A stretch of 64,000 nucleotides of DNA from Cellulosimicrobium terreum (lineage in GTDB: Bacteria > Actinomycetota > Actinomycetes > Actinomycetales > Cellulomonadaceae), in the NCBI GenBank assembly GCA_014803435.1, contig JACYFD010000003.1:124001-188000 (forward strand), read 5' to 3'. Below the pieces are notes generated by a model. That model was given only the letters and a program-made list of their open reading frames with translations, was not told where the DNA came from and did not search any database. Position numbers and translations under genes: made by a program. Positions 1 through 9,359 of this stretch are shown in pieces (within the stretch, counting starts at the first letter, position 1; each line of letters opens with the position of its first letter).

Positions 1-1438
1 TGTTGCGGCGCAGGTGGTCCAGCAGCTCGGACTCGAACCGGCGCACGTCCTCGACCGGGACGTCGTCGAGCCTGCCCTTGGTGCCGGCCCAGATCGACGC
101 GACCTGGTCCTCGACGGGGTACGGCGAGTACTGGCCCTGCTTGAGCAGCTCCATGAGCACGGCACCGCGCGCGAGCTGGCCGCGCGAGGCGGCGTCGAGG
201 TCGGACGCGAACATCGCGAACGCCTCGAGCGAGCGGTACTGCGCGAGCTCGAGCTTCAGCGTGCCGGAGACCTGCTTCATCGCCTTGACCTGCGCGGCAC
301 CGCCGACGCGGGACACCGAGATACCGACGTCCACGGCAGGACGCTGGTCGGCGTTGAAGAGGTCCGACTGGAGGAAGATCTGGCCGTCGGTGATGGAGAT
401 GACGTTCGTCGGGATGTACGCCGACACGTCGTTCGCCTTCGTCTCGATCACGGGCAGGCCCGTCATCGAGCCCGCGCCCAGCTCGTCCGAGAGCTTGGCA
501 CAACGCTCGAGCAGGCGGGAGTGGAGGTAGAAGACGTCACCCGGGTAGGCCTCGCGGCCCGGCGGGCGGCGCAGCAGGAGCGACACGGCGCGGTACGCCT
601 CCGCCTGCTTCGACAGATCGTCGAAGACGATGAGGACGTGCTTGCCCTGGTACATCCAGTGCTGGCCGATGGCCGAGCCCGTGTAGGGGGCGAGGTACTT
701 GAAGCCGGCCGGGTCCGAGGCGGGAGCCGCGACGATCGTCGTGTACTCGAGCGCACCGGCCTCCTCGAGGGCGCCACGCACCGAGGCGATGGTCGAGCCC
801 TTCTGGCCGACCGCGACGTAGATGCAGCGGACCTGCTTCTCCGGGTCGCCGGTCTCCCAGTTGGCCTTCTGGTTGATGATCGTGTCGATCGCGATCGCCG
901 TCTTGCCCGTCTGGCGGTCACCGATGATCAGCTGTCGCTGACCACGACCGATCGGAATCATCGAGTCGATCGCCTTGAGGCCGGTCTGCAGGGGCTCGTG
1001 GACCGACTTGCGGGCCATGACGCCGGGGGCCTGCAGCTCGAGGGCGCGCCGCTCGTCGGACTCGACGTCGCCGAGACCGTCGATCGGGTTGCCCAGGGGG
1101 TCGACGACGCGACCCAGGTAGCCCTCCCCGACGGGGACGGACAGCACCTCACCGGTGCGGCGGACCTCCTGGCCCTCCTCGATCCCCGAGAACTCGCCGA
1201 GGACGACGACACCGATCTCACGGACGTCGAGGGTCAGGGCGAGACCCAGGGTGCCGTCCTCGAACCGCAGCAGCTCGTTAGCCATCGCGCCCGGGAGGCC
1301 CTGGACCTGCGCGATGCCGTCGGCGGCCAGGGTGACCCGGCCCACCTCCTCGGACACGGCGCCCTCGGGCTCGTAGGACTTCACGAAGCTGTCCAGAGCG
1401 GCCCGGATCTCCTCCGGCCGGATCGTCAGCTCAGCCAT
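1..1438 (-). CDS. atpA: ATP synthase F1 subunit alpha, C-terminus cut by window edge
   Basis: This is the non-catalytic alpha subunit of the F1 head, which alternates with beta and binds nucleotide. The frame runs from an ATG at 1438 off the left edge, giving 479 codons of a protein that is usually about 545 residues, so only the C-terminal end is missing. The P-loop GDRQTGKT lies near residue 173, and the start [11 protein letters not shown] is typical of actinobacterial AtpA. It follows atpH by 99 bases in the same direction, as in most F-type operons. The identity is certain. I cannot see whether gamma, beta and epsilon follow, but the operon order predicts them to the left. Confidence 0.97.
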   Translation of the reverse strand, partial: MAELTIRPEEIRAALDSFVKSYEPEGAVSEEVGRVTLAADGIAQVQGLPGAMANELLRFEDGTLGLALTLDVREIGVVVLGEFSGIEEGQEVRRTGEVLSVPVGEGYLGRVVDPLGNPIDGLGDVESDERRALELQAPGVMARKSVHEPLQTGLKAIDSMIPIGRGQRQLIIGDRQTGKTAIAIDTIINQKANWETGDPEKQVRCIYVAVGQKGSTIASVRGALEEAGALEYTTIVAAPASDPAGFKYLAPYTGSAIGQHWMYQGKHVLIVFDDLSKQAEAYRAVSLLLRRPPGREAYPGDVFYLHSRLLERCAKLSDELGAGSMTGLPVIETKANDVSAYIPTNVISITDGQIFLQSDLFNADQRPAVDVGISVSRVGGAAQVKAMKQVSGTLKLELAQYRSLEAFAMFASDLDAASRGQLARGAVLMELLKQGQYSPYPVEDQVASIWAGTKGRLDDVPVEDVRRFESELLDHLRRN

Positions 1439-1537
1439 TGCTCTTCTCCTGTCGTGGCCGCCCCGCGTGGCGGGTGCGGTCGAACGTTTGTCAGTTGTGC
1501 GGCCGGTGGCCGACGGGCGGTCATGGGCGGGAGAGGT

Positions 1538-2352
1538 TCAGCTGACCAGTCGCCGGCGGGCGTCGGCGAGCCGGGACAGCACGGTCGAGTCCACGACGTC
1601 GGGACCGACCTGGATCCGCAGTCCACCGAGCACGGCGGTGTCCACCGAGACGTTGAGCTGGACGGCGCGCCCGTAGGCACGCTCGAGCAGCCCGCCGAGA
1701 CGGTCGAGCTGCGACTGGTCGAGCACGATCGCCGAGGTGACCGACGCGACGAGACGCGTGCGGCGCTCGGCCGCGACCTCGCCGAACCATCCCAGGGTCG
1801 GCACGTACCGGCGACCGCGCAGTGCACGGGTCGCGTGCTCGGTGAGGACCGCCGTCACACGATCGACCTTCCCGGCGACGAGCGCACGCACGAACGCCGC
1901 GCGCCGCTCGGGGTCGGTCGAGCCGTCGGACAGGACCTGACGCGCGTCGCGCTGCCCCACCAGGGACCGCGAGACGCGGAACAGCTCGTCCTCGACCTTC
2001 TCGAGGTCCCCGCGCGACTCGGCCGACGCGAGCACGGCGTCGAGGCCGAGCCGCTCCGTCGCGTCCGCGAGGTCACCGTCGCGCGTCCACCGGGCACGGG
2101 CGAGGCCCGAGACCAGGTCGACCACGCGGCCGTCGAAGCCGGACGCGAGCACCGCGGAGACGAGCCCCGCCTTGTCCGCACCGGCTCGCGAGGGGTCCGC
2201 GAGGGAACGACGCAACGGTGTCGACGAGTCGAGCGCCGCGGTGACGGCGAAGAGCTGCTCGCCGAGCGTGAGCGCGTCCTCCCCCGCCGACCGCAGGACC
2301 GGCTCGAACCGGTCCCGCGCCTGCTCCAGCGAGGTGCCGCTCGTCCCGCGCA

Positions 2353-2353
<1 letters not shown>
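1538..2353 (-). CDS. atpH: ATP synthase F1 subunit delta
   Basis: The delta (OSCP-like) subunit links the peripheral stalk to the top of the F1 head. The 271-residue length matches the long actinobacterial form rather than the roughly 180-residue proteobacterial one. The N-terminal part is helical and the C-terminal third carries the conserved stretch LVASVTSAIVLDQSQ. The stop of atpF and the start of this gene share position 2353, so translation is probably coupled. In mycobacteria this subunit is fused to a second b subunit; here it is separate. Assignment rests on operon position and overall character. Confidence 0.95.
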
Positions 2354-3260
<907 letters not shown>

Positions 3261-3313
3261 TCAGCTGGTATGTCTGGTGAAGCCGAGCCGGCCTCGGTGC
3301 ACGACCCAGGGGG

Positions 3314-4207
3314 TCAGTGCTCCTCCTCGAGCGACATGTTGAGGTACACGGCTGCGAGGAGGGCGAAGATGTAGGCCTGCAGGAAAGCGACCAGGATCTC
3401 GAAGAGCGTGATCCCGAATCCGCCGACGAAGGTCAGCGGGCTGAAGACCTTGAGCCAGGCCGTGTCCGACTGGTACAGGAAGAACGACGTGGCCGAGAAG
3501 CAGAGCACGAGCATGATGTGCCCGGCGATCATGTTCGCCGCGAGTCGGATCGCCAGCGAGGCGGGCCGGATGATGAGGATCTGCAGGAGCTCGATCGGCG
3601 CGACGATCAGGTAGATCGGGCCCGGGACGCCCGGCGGGAAGAGGCTGTTCTTGAGGTAGCCCCCCAGACCGTGCTTCTTGATGCCGACCGCCCAGTAGGC
3701 GACGAACACCCACAGGGCGAGGATCAGGGGGATGCCGATGCGCGCAGTCCCTGCGAGGTTGAGGAACGGGATGACGCTCGTGATGTTGAACGCCAGCACG
3801 GAGAAGAAGATCGTCGCGATCATCGGCAGGAACCGGCGCGCGTTCTCCTTGCCCATGATCTCCTCGACGATCTGCACGCGCACGAAGTCGATGAGCATCT
3901 CGAGGGCGTTCTGGAACCGGCCGGGCACCAGTCGCGCGCGCCGCGCACCGATGACGAAGACCGTCAGGAGCACGATCGTCGCGACGACGCGGATGATCCA
4001 GATGCGGTCGATCTGGAAGATCGTGTCCTCGAAGAGGATCGCCGGGGGAAAGAAGTCGGTGATCGACGGCGCGTGGAACTCGCCTTCGCTCCCGGAGGAG
4101 GCGAGGAGCACGGGGGTCGCAAGCGTGGACAGGGTGGACTCCCAATGGTCGTGTGGTCCGGGCAGCCGCCACGCGATGGTGGGCACGCCGTCGGACCTGG
4201 CCGTCAT
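3314..4207 (-). CDS. atpB: ATP synthase F0 subunit a
   Basis: Subunit a holds the two proton half-channels next to the c ring. The essential arginine is seen in RLAANMIAGH, and the last helices (FGITLFEILVAFLQAYIFALL) are well conserved. The 297-residue frame has a long N-terminal segment before the conserved HAPSITDFFPP. The first 40 residues look unlike other family members, so the true start may lie inside. No clear ribosome binding site precedes the ATG at 4207, although a TAGGCT -10-like box lies about 12 bases upstream and would fit a short leader. Confidence 0.95.
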   Translation of the reverse strand: MTARSDGVPTIAWRLPGPHDHWESTLSTLATPVLLASSGSEGEFHAPSITDFFPPAILFEDTIFQIDRIWIIRVVATIVLLTVFVIGARRARLVPGRFQNALEMLIDFVRVQIVEEIMGKENARRFLPMIATIFFSVLAFNITSVIPFLNLAGTARIGIPLILALWVFVAYWAVGIKKHGLGGYLKNSLFPPGVPGPIYLIVAPIELLQILIIRPASLAIRLAANMIAGHIMLVLCFSATSFFLYQSDTAWLKVFSPLTFVGGFGITLFEILVAFLQAYIFALLAAVYLNMSLEEEH

Positions 4208-4329
4208 GGATTCGCCAGTAGCCTAACGTATGGATCGGGTGCTCTCGTCGCCGTCCGCAGGCTTGTGACATTTTGCTCAATCGCCCCGAGCAACGGTCCT
4301 ACCCCCGCGCCGCCGCGGATCTGGACAGG

Positions 4330-4348
4330 CTCGGGAGCCGGTCCCGAG
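4330..4348 (-). other. short hairpin between the atpI-like gene and atpB
   Basis: A 7-base stem (CTCGGGA and TCCCGAG) with a 5-base loop lies in the 168-base gap between the atpI-like gene and atpB. Related CTCGGG copies follow within the next 30 bases. It may weaken read-through or mark a processing site; there is no U tract. This is inference from the repeat alone. Confidence 0.3.
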
Positions 4349-4375
4349 ACCGCTCGGGGACCGCTCGGGAGCTGC

Positions 4376-4861
4376 TCAGGGACGAGGTTCGACGTACGGG
4401 ACGCGGCCGCGGTTCACGGCCCGGTAGTCCAGCACCGCCGAGCCGATGACCCCTACCAGCAGCACCGCCGCGAAGACCCAGCGGTCGTAGAAGTCCATGC
4501 CGCGGAGCACCACCAGCACGGCGATCAGCACGATCATCTTCACGAGCCAGGCGCCCATGACCACGGCCGCCGTGGTCGTCGGATTGGAGTCGACCGTGCG
4601 CAGCACGGTCCAGACCGTCGTCGCCGAGAACACCAGCGCGATCGCGACCCCGAGGAGCGCACCCCACACACCGGGGAGCCCGGCCACGAGCGCCCCGACG
4701 ACGACACCGACGACCGTGAGCCCGGCGAGCAGCAGGAGGACGTCCCGCAGCGCCGTGCGCAGCACGGTCCGGACCGCGTCGGACTGCGGCACGGCAGCCG
4801 GCGTCCCGTCACTCACGGCAGGGTCGCCGCCGGTACCAGGGTCGGGCGAGGTGGAGGACAT
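4376..4861 (-). CDS. AtpI-like membrane protein at head of ATP synthase operon
   Basis: This 161-residue protein has a Pro/Gly/Asp-rich hydrophilic N-terminus of about 30 residues, followed by four predicted transmembrane helices, including LLLLAGLTVVGVVVGALVAG and IVLIAVLVVLRG. Its place directly ahead of atpB is that of AtpI, a poorly conserved protein thought to help assemble the c ring or import magnesium. It starts one base after the stop of the WecA-type gene, so it may be transcribed with it. The family assignment rests mainly on topology and position, because AtpI sequences diverge widely. Confidence 0.75.
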   Translation of the reverse strand: MSSTSPDPGTGGDPAVSDGTPAAVPQSDAVRTVLRTALRDVLLLLAGLTVVGVVVGALVAGLPGVWGALLGVAIALVFSATTVWTVLRTVDSNPTTTAAVVMGAWLVKMIVLIAVLVVLRGMDFYDRWVFAAVLLVGVIGSAVLDYRAVNRGRVPYVEPRP

Positions 4862-4862
4862 G

Positions 4863-6056
4863 TCAGGCTTCCTTCGGTGGGTCGGCGGGGGCTGCGGGGG
4901 GTCGGGGTCCCGACGCGGCGAGCGCGACGTCGTCGTCCAGGAACCGGCCGCGCGTGCGCAACGGCCCGAGGGTCAGCAGGATCGTCACGAGGATCGCGAT
5001 CCCGAGCCCGACGGCGACCGTCTGCCAGCGCCACCCGACAAGGGCCACGGCGCCGAAGGCGAAGACGGCGGTCCACACGTACAGGATCAGCACGGCCCGG
5101 CGGTGGGAGTGGCCCAGGGCGAGCATCCGGTGGTGCAGGTGCATGCGGTCGGGGTGGAACGGCGACTTCCCGGCGAGCACGCGTCGGACCACGGCCAGGC
5201 CCATGTCGAGCAGCGGCAGCAGGATCACGGCGAGCGGCAGGAGGATCGGGATGAACGCCGGGAGCTGTGCCCCGCCGGACATCGCCCCGGGGTCGATGCT
5301 GCCCGTCACGATGATCGCGGCGCCTGACATGACGAGCCCGAGCACCATCGAGCCCGAGTCGCCCATGAAGATCCGGGCGGGGTGGAAGTTGTGCGGCAGG
5401 AAACCGACGCACATCCCGACGAGGCACGCCATCACGAGCGTCGCGAGGCTCGCGTAGTCGTCGGTGCTCGCCTGCCGGGTGAGCACGTAGGAGTAGACGA
5501 AGAACGCCGTCCCACCGATCGCGACGAGCCCGGCGGCGAGCCCGTCCAGGCCGTCGACGAAGTTCACCGCGTTCATCGCGACGACGACCACGAGGATCGT
5601 CGCGACGAGCTGCAGGCGGGACGACCAGATGAGGGTGCCCCCGACCGGGAGCGTGAACAGCACCACGCCCTGCGCCGCCATGAACCCGGCGGCGAGCACC
5701 TGGCCCGCGAGCTTGGTCATCCAGTCGAGGTCCCAGATGTCGTCCGCCATGCCGAGGAGGCAGACGATCGCCGCCGCCCCGACGATGCCCCAGGCGCGCG
5801 AGTCGGCGACGAGCTCACCCGCCACGTCACGGACGAAGACGCCTTCGAGGAAGGGCATCCGTGACGCGACGAGCACCGCCACCGCCAGCCCGATCAGCAT
5901 CGCGAGCCCGCCGAGCCGTGGTGTCGGGACGGTGTGCACGTCGCGCTGGCGGACCGCGGTGATCGCGCCCGTGCGCATCGCCACCCAGCGCGCGAACGGT
6001 GTCGTGAGGAACACCACCGCCGCTGCGACGAGCATCACGAGCAGATAGACCCTCAC
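4863..6056 (-). CDS. MraY/WecA-family undecaprenyl-phosphate sugar-1-phosphate transferase
   Basis: This integral membrane enzyme moves a sugar-1-phosphate (usually GlcNAc-1-P) from UDP-sugar to a polyprenyl phosphate, the first step in making teichoic acid, arabinogalactan linker or other cell-wall glycans. About ten transmembrane helices are seen. Family motifs include VDGLDGLAAG, the substrate-binding FLPHNFHPARIFMGDSGSM, and HLHHRML near the end. I start it at the GTG at 6056, overlapping the stop of the upstream gene (GTGA), which gives 397 residues. A longer frame upstream only shadows that gene. The exact sugar cannot be read from the sequence. Confidence 0.92.
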   Translation of the reverse strand: MRVYLLVMLVAAAVVFLTTPFARWVAMRTGAITAVRQRDVHTVPTPRLGGLAMLIGLAVAVLVASRMPFLEGVFVRDVAGELVADSRAWGIVGAAAIVCLLGMADDIWDLDWMTKLAGQVLAAGFMAAQGVVLFTLPVGGTLIWSSRLQLVATILVVVVAMNAVNFVDGLDGLAAGLVAIGGTAFFVYSYVLTRQASTDDYASLATLVMACLVGMCVGFLPHNFHPARIFMGDSGSMVLGLVMSGAAIIVTGSIDPGAMSGGAQLPAFIPILLPLAVILLPLLDMGLAVVRRVLAGKSPFHPDRMHLHHRMLALGHSHRRAVLILYVWTAVFAFGAVALVGWRWQTVAVGLGIAILVTILLTLGPLRTRGRFLDDDVALAASGPRPPAAPADPPKEA

Positions 6057-6772
6057 CCGCCGTTCGCCTCTGTGCCGTCCTCGTCGGTGCTGGCCTCGTC
6101 GGTGCCGGCCCCGTCGGCGCTGCCTTCGACAGGAGCGCCCAGGGCGGGCACGACCTCGACGAGCCGTTCGAGCGGGATCGCGCCCTCGCGCACGACGCGC
6201 AGCTCCGGCGTCGTGGCGTCGACGATCGTCGAGGCCACTCCCCCGGGTGCGACGCCCCCGTCGAGGTAGACGGCGACGGCGTCGCCGAGCTGGGAGCGTG
6301 CGTCCTCGGCGTCGAGGGCGGCCGGGCTGCCGGTCACGTTGGCGGACGACACGGCGAGCGGTCCGGTGCGGCGCAGCAGCGCGAGCGCGGCCTCGTGGTC
6401 CGGCATGCGCAGCGCGACCGTCCCGTGCGTCTCCCCGAGGTCCCACGCGAGCGAGGGCTGGGCACGCAGGATGATGGTGAACCCACCGGGCCAGAAGGCC
6501 TCCACGAGCCGCCGCGCGTCGTCCGGGACGTCGGTCGCGAGACCGTCGAGGGTGCGCACGTCGGGGACGAGCACGGGCGGCGGCATGTGCCGGCCCCTGC
6601 CCTTCGCCGCGAGGAGCGCGGCGACGGCGTCGGCGTCGAACGCGTCGGCGCCGATGCCGTAGACGGTGTCGGTGGGCAGGACGAGCAGTCCCCCGCGGGA
6701 GACCACGTTGACCGCCTCGTCGATCGAGGGACCCCAGGTCGCGGGGTCGGTGACGGGGTGCACGGAGCTCAC
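6053..6772 (-). CDS. L-threonylcarbamoyladenylate synthase (Sua5/YwlC/YrdC)
   Basis: This enzyme makes threonylcarbamoyl-AMP from threonine, bicarbonate and ATP for the t6A37 modification of ANN-decoding tRNAs. The YrdC-like fold is clear: GGLLVLPTDTVYGIGADAF near the start, then KGRGRHMPPPVLV, FWPGGFTIIL and PLAVSSANVTG. The C-terminal 30 residues are an acidic Gly/Asp/Glu/Thr tail without the Sua5 domain, so it is closer to TsaC. It overlaps prmC upstream and the WecA-type gene downstream by four bases each. This prmC-sua5-wecA-atp order is common in actinobacteria. Confidence 0.94.
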   Translation of the reverse strand: MSSVHPVTDPATWGPSIDEAVNVVSRGGLLVLPTDTVYGIGADAFDADAVAALLAAKGRGRHMPPPVLVPDVRTLDGLATDVPDDARRLVEAFWPGGFTIILRAQPSLAWDLGETHGTVALRMPDHEAALALLRRTGPLAVSSANVTGSPAALDAEDARSQLGDAVAVYLDGGVAPGGVASTIVDATTPELRVVREGAIPLERLVEVVPALGAPVEGSADGAGTDEASTDEDGTEANGG

Positions 6773-7752
6773 GGCAGCAGTCTTTCACGCTCGCCGGGTC
6801 CGCCGGCCCGCCGCTCGTCCCGTCCCGCCCGACGGGCGACGACCATGCGGTCGCGACCCGTGAGGTCGGCGTCCGTGCGGACCGCGTCGAACGACCCGGT
6901 CGCGGCGACCATGGCGCGCGCGCCCGCCGCCTGCACCTCGGCGTGCTCCATCACGTACAGGCCCCCGGGGCGCAGCAGTCGCGCGGCGGCGCTCGTCACG
7001 CCGCGCGGGACCTCGAGGCCGTCGGCACCGAGACCGTAGAGCGCGACCGCGGGGTCGTGGTCGGCGACCTCGGGGTCGCGCGGCACCGCACCCGGCGGCA
7101 CGTACGGAGGGTTGGAGACGACGACGTCGCACGCGCCGTCGAGCCCTCCGAGGGCGGTCCGGGCGTCCCCGCGCACCAGGTGCACGACGGCGCCACCGGA
7201 CATCCTCGACACGGACGCGACGTTGCGCTCGGCCCAGGCGTGCGCCGCGACGTCGAGCTCGACGGCGTGGACCTCGGTGCCGGGCACCTCGGTCGCGACC
7301 GCGAGCGCGATCGCACCCGATCCCGTGCACAGGTCGACGACCGTCGCCCGGCCGGTCCGGGCCACGACGGCGCGAGCCTCGTCGATCGCCACCTGGGCGA
7401 CCTGCTCGGTCTCGGGCCGCGGCACGAAGACACCGGGCCCGACGGCGAGCTCGAGGTGCCGGAACGGCGCTGTCCCCACGAGGTGCTGCAACGGCACCCG
7501 CTCCGCCCGCCGCCCCACGAGCCCTTCGAACGCGGCAGCGACGTCGTCGGGCAACGGGCGGTCCAGGACCGCGAGGCGTCGTAGCTCGCCTCGATCGGTC
7601 CCGAGCGCGTACGCAAGAAGCAGCTCGGCATCCGAGCGAGGCGAGTGCACACCCGCACCGTCGAGGACACCGGTCGCCCACCGCAGCCACGCCGACGGGC
7701 GGGGGTCAGACGGCGGCGGCGAAGCCCTCAGGTCGGGCATCCCCTCACGCAT
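6769..7752 (-). CDS. prmC: peptide chain release factor N5-glutamine methyltransferase
   Basis: PrmC (HemK) methylates the glutamine of the GGQ motif in release factors, using S-adenosylmethionine. An N-terminal helical release-factor-binding domain is followed by a Rossmann methyltransferase domain with [16 protein letters not shown] and the catalytic [10 protein letters not shown] motif. The ATG at 7752 overlaps the end of prfA by eight bases. An internal ATG at 7740 would instead leave a four-base gap and is equally plausible. Its substrate, release factor 1, is encoded immediately upstream, so the pair is probably co-translated. Confidence 0.95.
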   Translation of the reverse strand: MREGMPDLRASPPPSDPRPSAWLRWATGVLDGAGVHSPRSDAELLLAYALGTDRGELRRLAVLDRPLPDDVAAAFEGLVGRRAERVPLQHLVGTAPFRHLELAVGPGVFVPRPETEQVAQVAIDEARAVVARTGRATVVDLCTGSGAIALAVATEVPGTEVHAVELDVAAHAWAERNVASVSRMSGGAVVHLVRGDARTALGGLDGACDVVVSNPPYVPPGAVPRDPEVADHDPAVALYGLGADGLEVPRGVTSAAARLLRPGGLYVMEHAEVQAAGARAMVAATGSFDAVRTDADLTGRDRMVVARRAGRDERRAGGPGERERLLP

Positions 7753-8836
7753 CGCCGGCCACCGCGAGACGAGCGGCCTCGTCGGCGTCGATGGCCGAGC
7801 GGACGACGGGCTCGAGGTCGCCGTCGAGCACCTGGTCGAGGTTGTACGCCTTGTACCCCGTGCGGTGGTCGGCGATCCGGTTCTCCGGGAAGTTGTAGGT
7901 CCGGATGCGCTCGGAGCGGTCGACCGTGCGCACCTGGGAGCGTCGCAGGTCCGCCGCCTCGGCCGCGGCCGCCTCCTGCTGGGCGGCGAGGAGCCGCGCT
8001 CGCAGGACGCGCATCGCCTGCTCGCGGTTCTGCAGCTGGGACTTCTCGTTCTGCATGGACACGACGATGCCCGTGGGCAGGTGCGTGATGCGCACGGCCG
8101 AGTCCGTGGTGTTGACCGACTGCCCGCCGGGCCCGGACGAGCGGTAGACGTCGATGCGCAGGTCGTTCGCGTCGATCTCCACCTCGCCCGCGTCCTCGAC
8201 CTCGGGGAACACGAGCACCCCCGCGGCGGACGTGTGGATGCGGCCCTGCGACTCGGTCACCGGGACCCGCTGCACGCGGTGCACGCCGCCCTCGTACTTG
8301 AGGTTCGCCCAGACGCCGTCTCCGGGGTCCGACGGCGTCCCCTTCGTCTTCACGGCGACCTGGACGTCCTTGTACCCGCCGAGGTCGGACTCGGTCGCCT
8401 CGATGACCTCGGTCTTCCAGCCGCGCCGCTCCGCGAAGCGCAGGTACATCCGCAGGAGGTCGCCGGCGAAGAGCGCCGACTCCTCGCCGCCCTCCCCCGC
8501 CTTGATCTCGAGGATGACGTCGCGGCCGTCGTCGGGGTCGCGCGGCACGAGCACGCGGCGCAACCGCTCGGCCGCGGTCTCGGCCGCCTCGCGCAGGTGG
8601 GGCAGCTCGGCGGCGAACGACGCGTCCTCCGCGGCGAGCTCGGCCGCGGCCTCCGCGTCGTCCGACGCCTCGCGCCACGCGCGGTACGCGCCGACGACCT
8701 GGTTCAGCTCCGCGTACCGCCGCCCGAGGGTGCGGGCCCGGCCTGCGTCCGCGTGGACCCCGGGGTCCGCGAGCTGGGCCTCGATCTCGGCGTGCTCGGT
8801 GAGCAGCGGCCGGGCGGCTGCGAAGGGGTCGGTCAC
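7745..8836 (-). CDS. prfA: peptide chain release factor 1
   Basis: RF1 reads UAA and UAG stop codons and triggers peptide release. The 363 residues match the family length. The codon-recognition tripeptide PVT is at residues 192-194 (the PxT form, which separates RF1 from the SPF of RF2). The catalytic GGQ is at 237-239 in SGPGGQSVN. An N-terminal helical domain of about 100 residues precedes them. It follows rpmE by a 147-base gap that holds a long inverted repeat, so it may have its own promoter, and it leads the prfA-prmC-sua5 group. Confidence 0.97.
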   Translation of the reverse strand: MTDPFAAARPLLTEHAEIEAQLADPGVHADAGRARTLGRRYAELNQVVGAYRAWREASDDAEAAAELAAEDASFAAELPHLREAAETAAERLRRVLVPRDPDDGRDVILEIKAGEGGEESALFAGDLLRMYLRFAERRGWKTEVIEATESDLGGYKDVQVAVKTKGTPSDPGDGVWANLKYEGGVHRVQRVPVTESQGRIHTSAAGVLVFPEVEDAGEVEIDANDLRIDVYRSSGPGGQSVNTTDSAVRITHLPTGIVVSMQNEKSQLQNREQAMRVLRARLLAAQQEAAAAEAADLRRSQVRTVDRSERIRTYNFPENRIADHRTGYKAYNLDQVLDGDLEPVVRSAIDADEAARLAVAGDA

Positions 8837-8910
8837 GTGGCGCTCCTGGGGACGAGATGACGACGGGTCAGCGGCGGGACGCTGCCGAGAACTGCCCGGA
8901 CAACGCGACA

Positions 8911-8973
8911 GCGCCGGTGGTCCGAGCTCGTCGACTGCCCCTGGAGAGGTTGTCGGGCTCGGACCACCGGCGC
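8911..8973 (-). terminator. 17-base perfect inverted repeat downstream of rpmE
   Basis: Arms at 8911-8927 and 8957-8973 are perfectly complementary over 17 bases (GCGCCGGTGGTCCGAGC), with a 29-base loop. The repeat begins 11 bases after the rpmE stop. It has no U tract on the minus strand, which is common for actinobacterial terminators. It most likely ends the rpmE transcript, but the wide loop also allows an operator or an RNA structure ahead of prfA. Confidence 0.55.
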
Positions 8974-8983
8974 TGCGGAGGTG

Positions 8984-9202
8984 CTACTTGTCGGCGTCCT
9001 TCTTGCCGTAGCGCGCCTGGAAGCGGGCCACGCGGCCACCGGTGTCGAGGATCTTCTGCTTGCCCGTGTAGAACGGGTGGCACGCGCTGCACACGTCAGA
9101 GCTGATCTTGCCCGACGTCTCGGTGCTGCGCGTCACGAAGGTGCTGCCACACGTGCACGTCACCTCGGTGGCGACGTACTCGGGGTGGATACCAGACTTC
9201 AC
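8984..9202 (-). CDS. rpmE: 50S ribosomal protein L31, zinc-binding form
   Basis: This 72-residue protein is bL31, a large-subunit protein at the central protuberance. The four cysteines Cys16, Cys18, Cys38 and Cys41 form the zinc site of the C-plus type, so this is the version used when zinc is plentiful; a zinc-free paralogue usually lies elsewhere. HPEY and FYTGKQK are family motifs. The gap to rho holds an 8-base GC hairpin at 9269-9287 in the leader. The gene is placed between rho and prfA, a common actinobacterial order. Confidence 0.97.
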   Translation of the reverse strand: MKSGIHPEYVATEVTCTCGSTFVTRSTETSGKISSDVCSACHPFYTGKQKILDTGGRVARFQARYGKKDADK

Positions 9203-9307
9203 GGTTACTCCTTGGGTGTGATGTCTCCGGGTCAGGCCGGGAGGTTCCGTGCCTGTGAACCGCAGACGGGCCCGCGTACCGCGGGCCGACGAACATTGTG
9301 CCAGAAC

Positions 9308-9346
9308 GTCCGACCGCCCCGAAATCTTCCCCCGGGGCGGCCGGAC
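9308..9346 (-). terminator. rho gene terminator hairpin
   Basis: An interrupted stem of 13 pairs (GTCCG-A-CCGCCCCG against CGGGGCGG-C-CGGAC) encloses an 11-base loop and lies 13 bases past the rho stop codon on the minus strand. It probably separates rho from rpmE transcription. Confidence 0.6.
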
Positions 9347-9359
9347 CGGACCCGAGCGT

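Noticed and set aside
6057-6788. N-terminal extension of the WecA-type gene to 641 residues
   Set aside because: The extra 244 codons are out-of-frame reading through the threonylcarbamoyl-AMP synthase gene and show an Arg-rich composition. The GTG at 6056 gives a normal family start.
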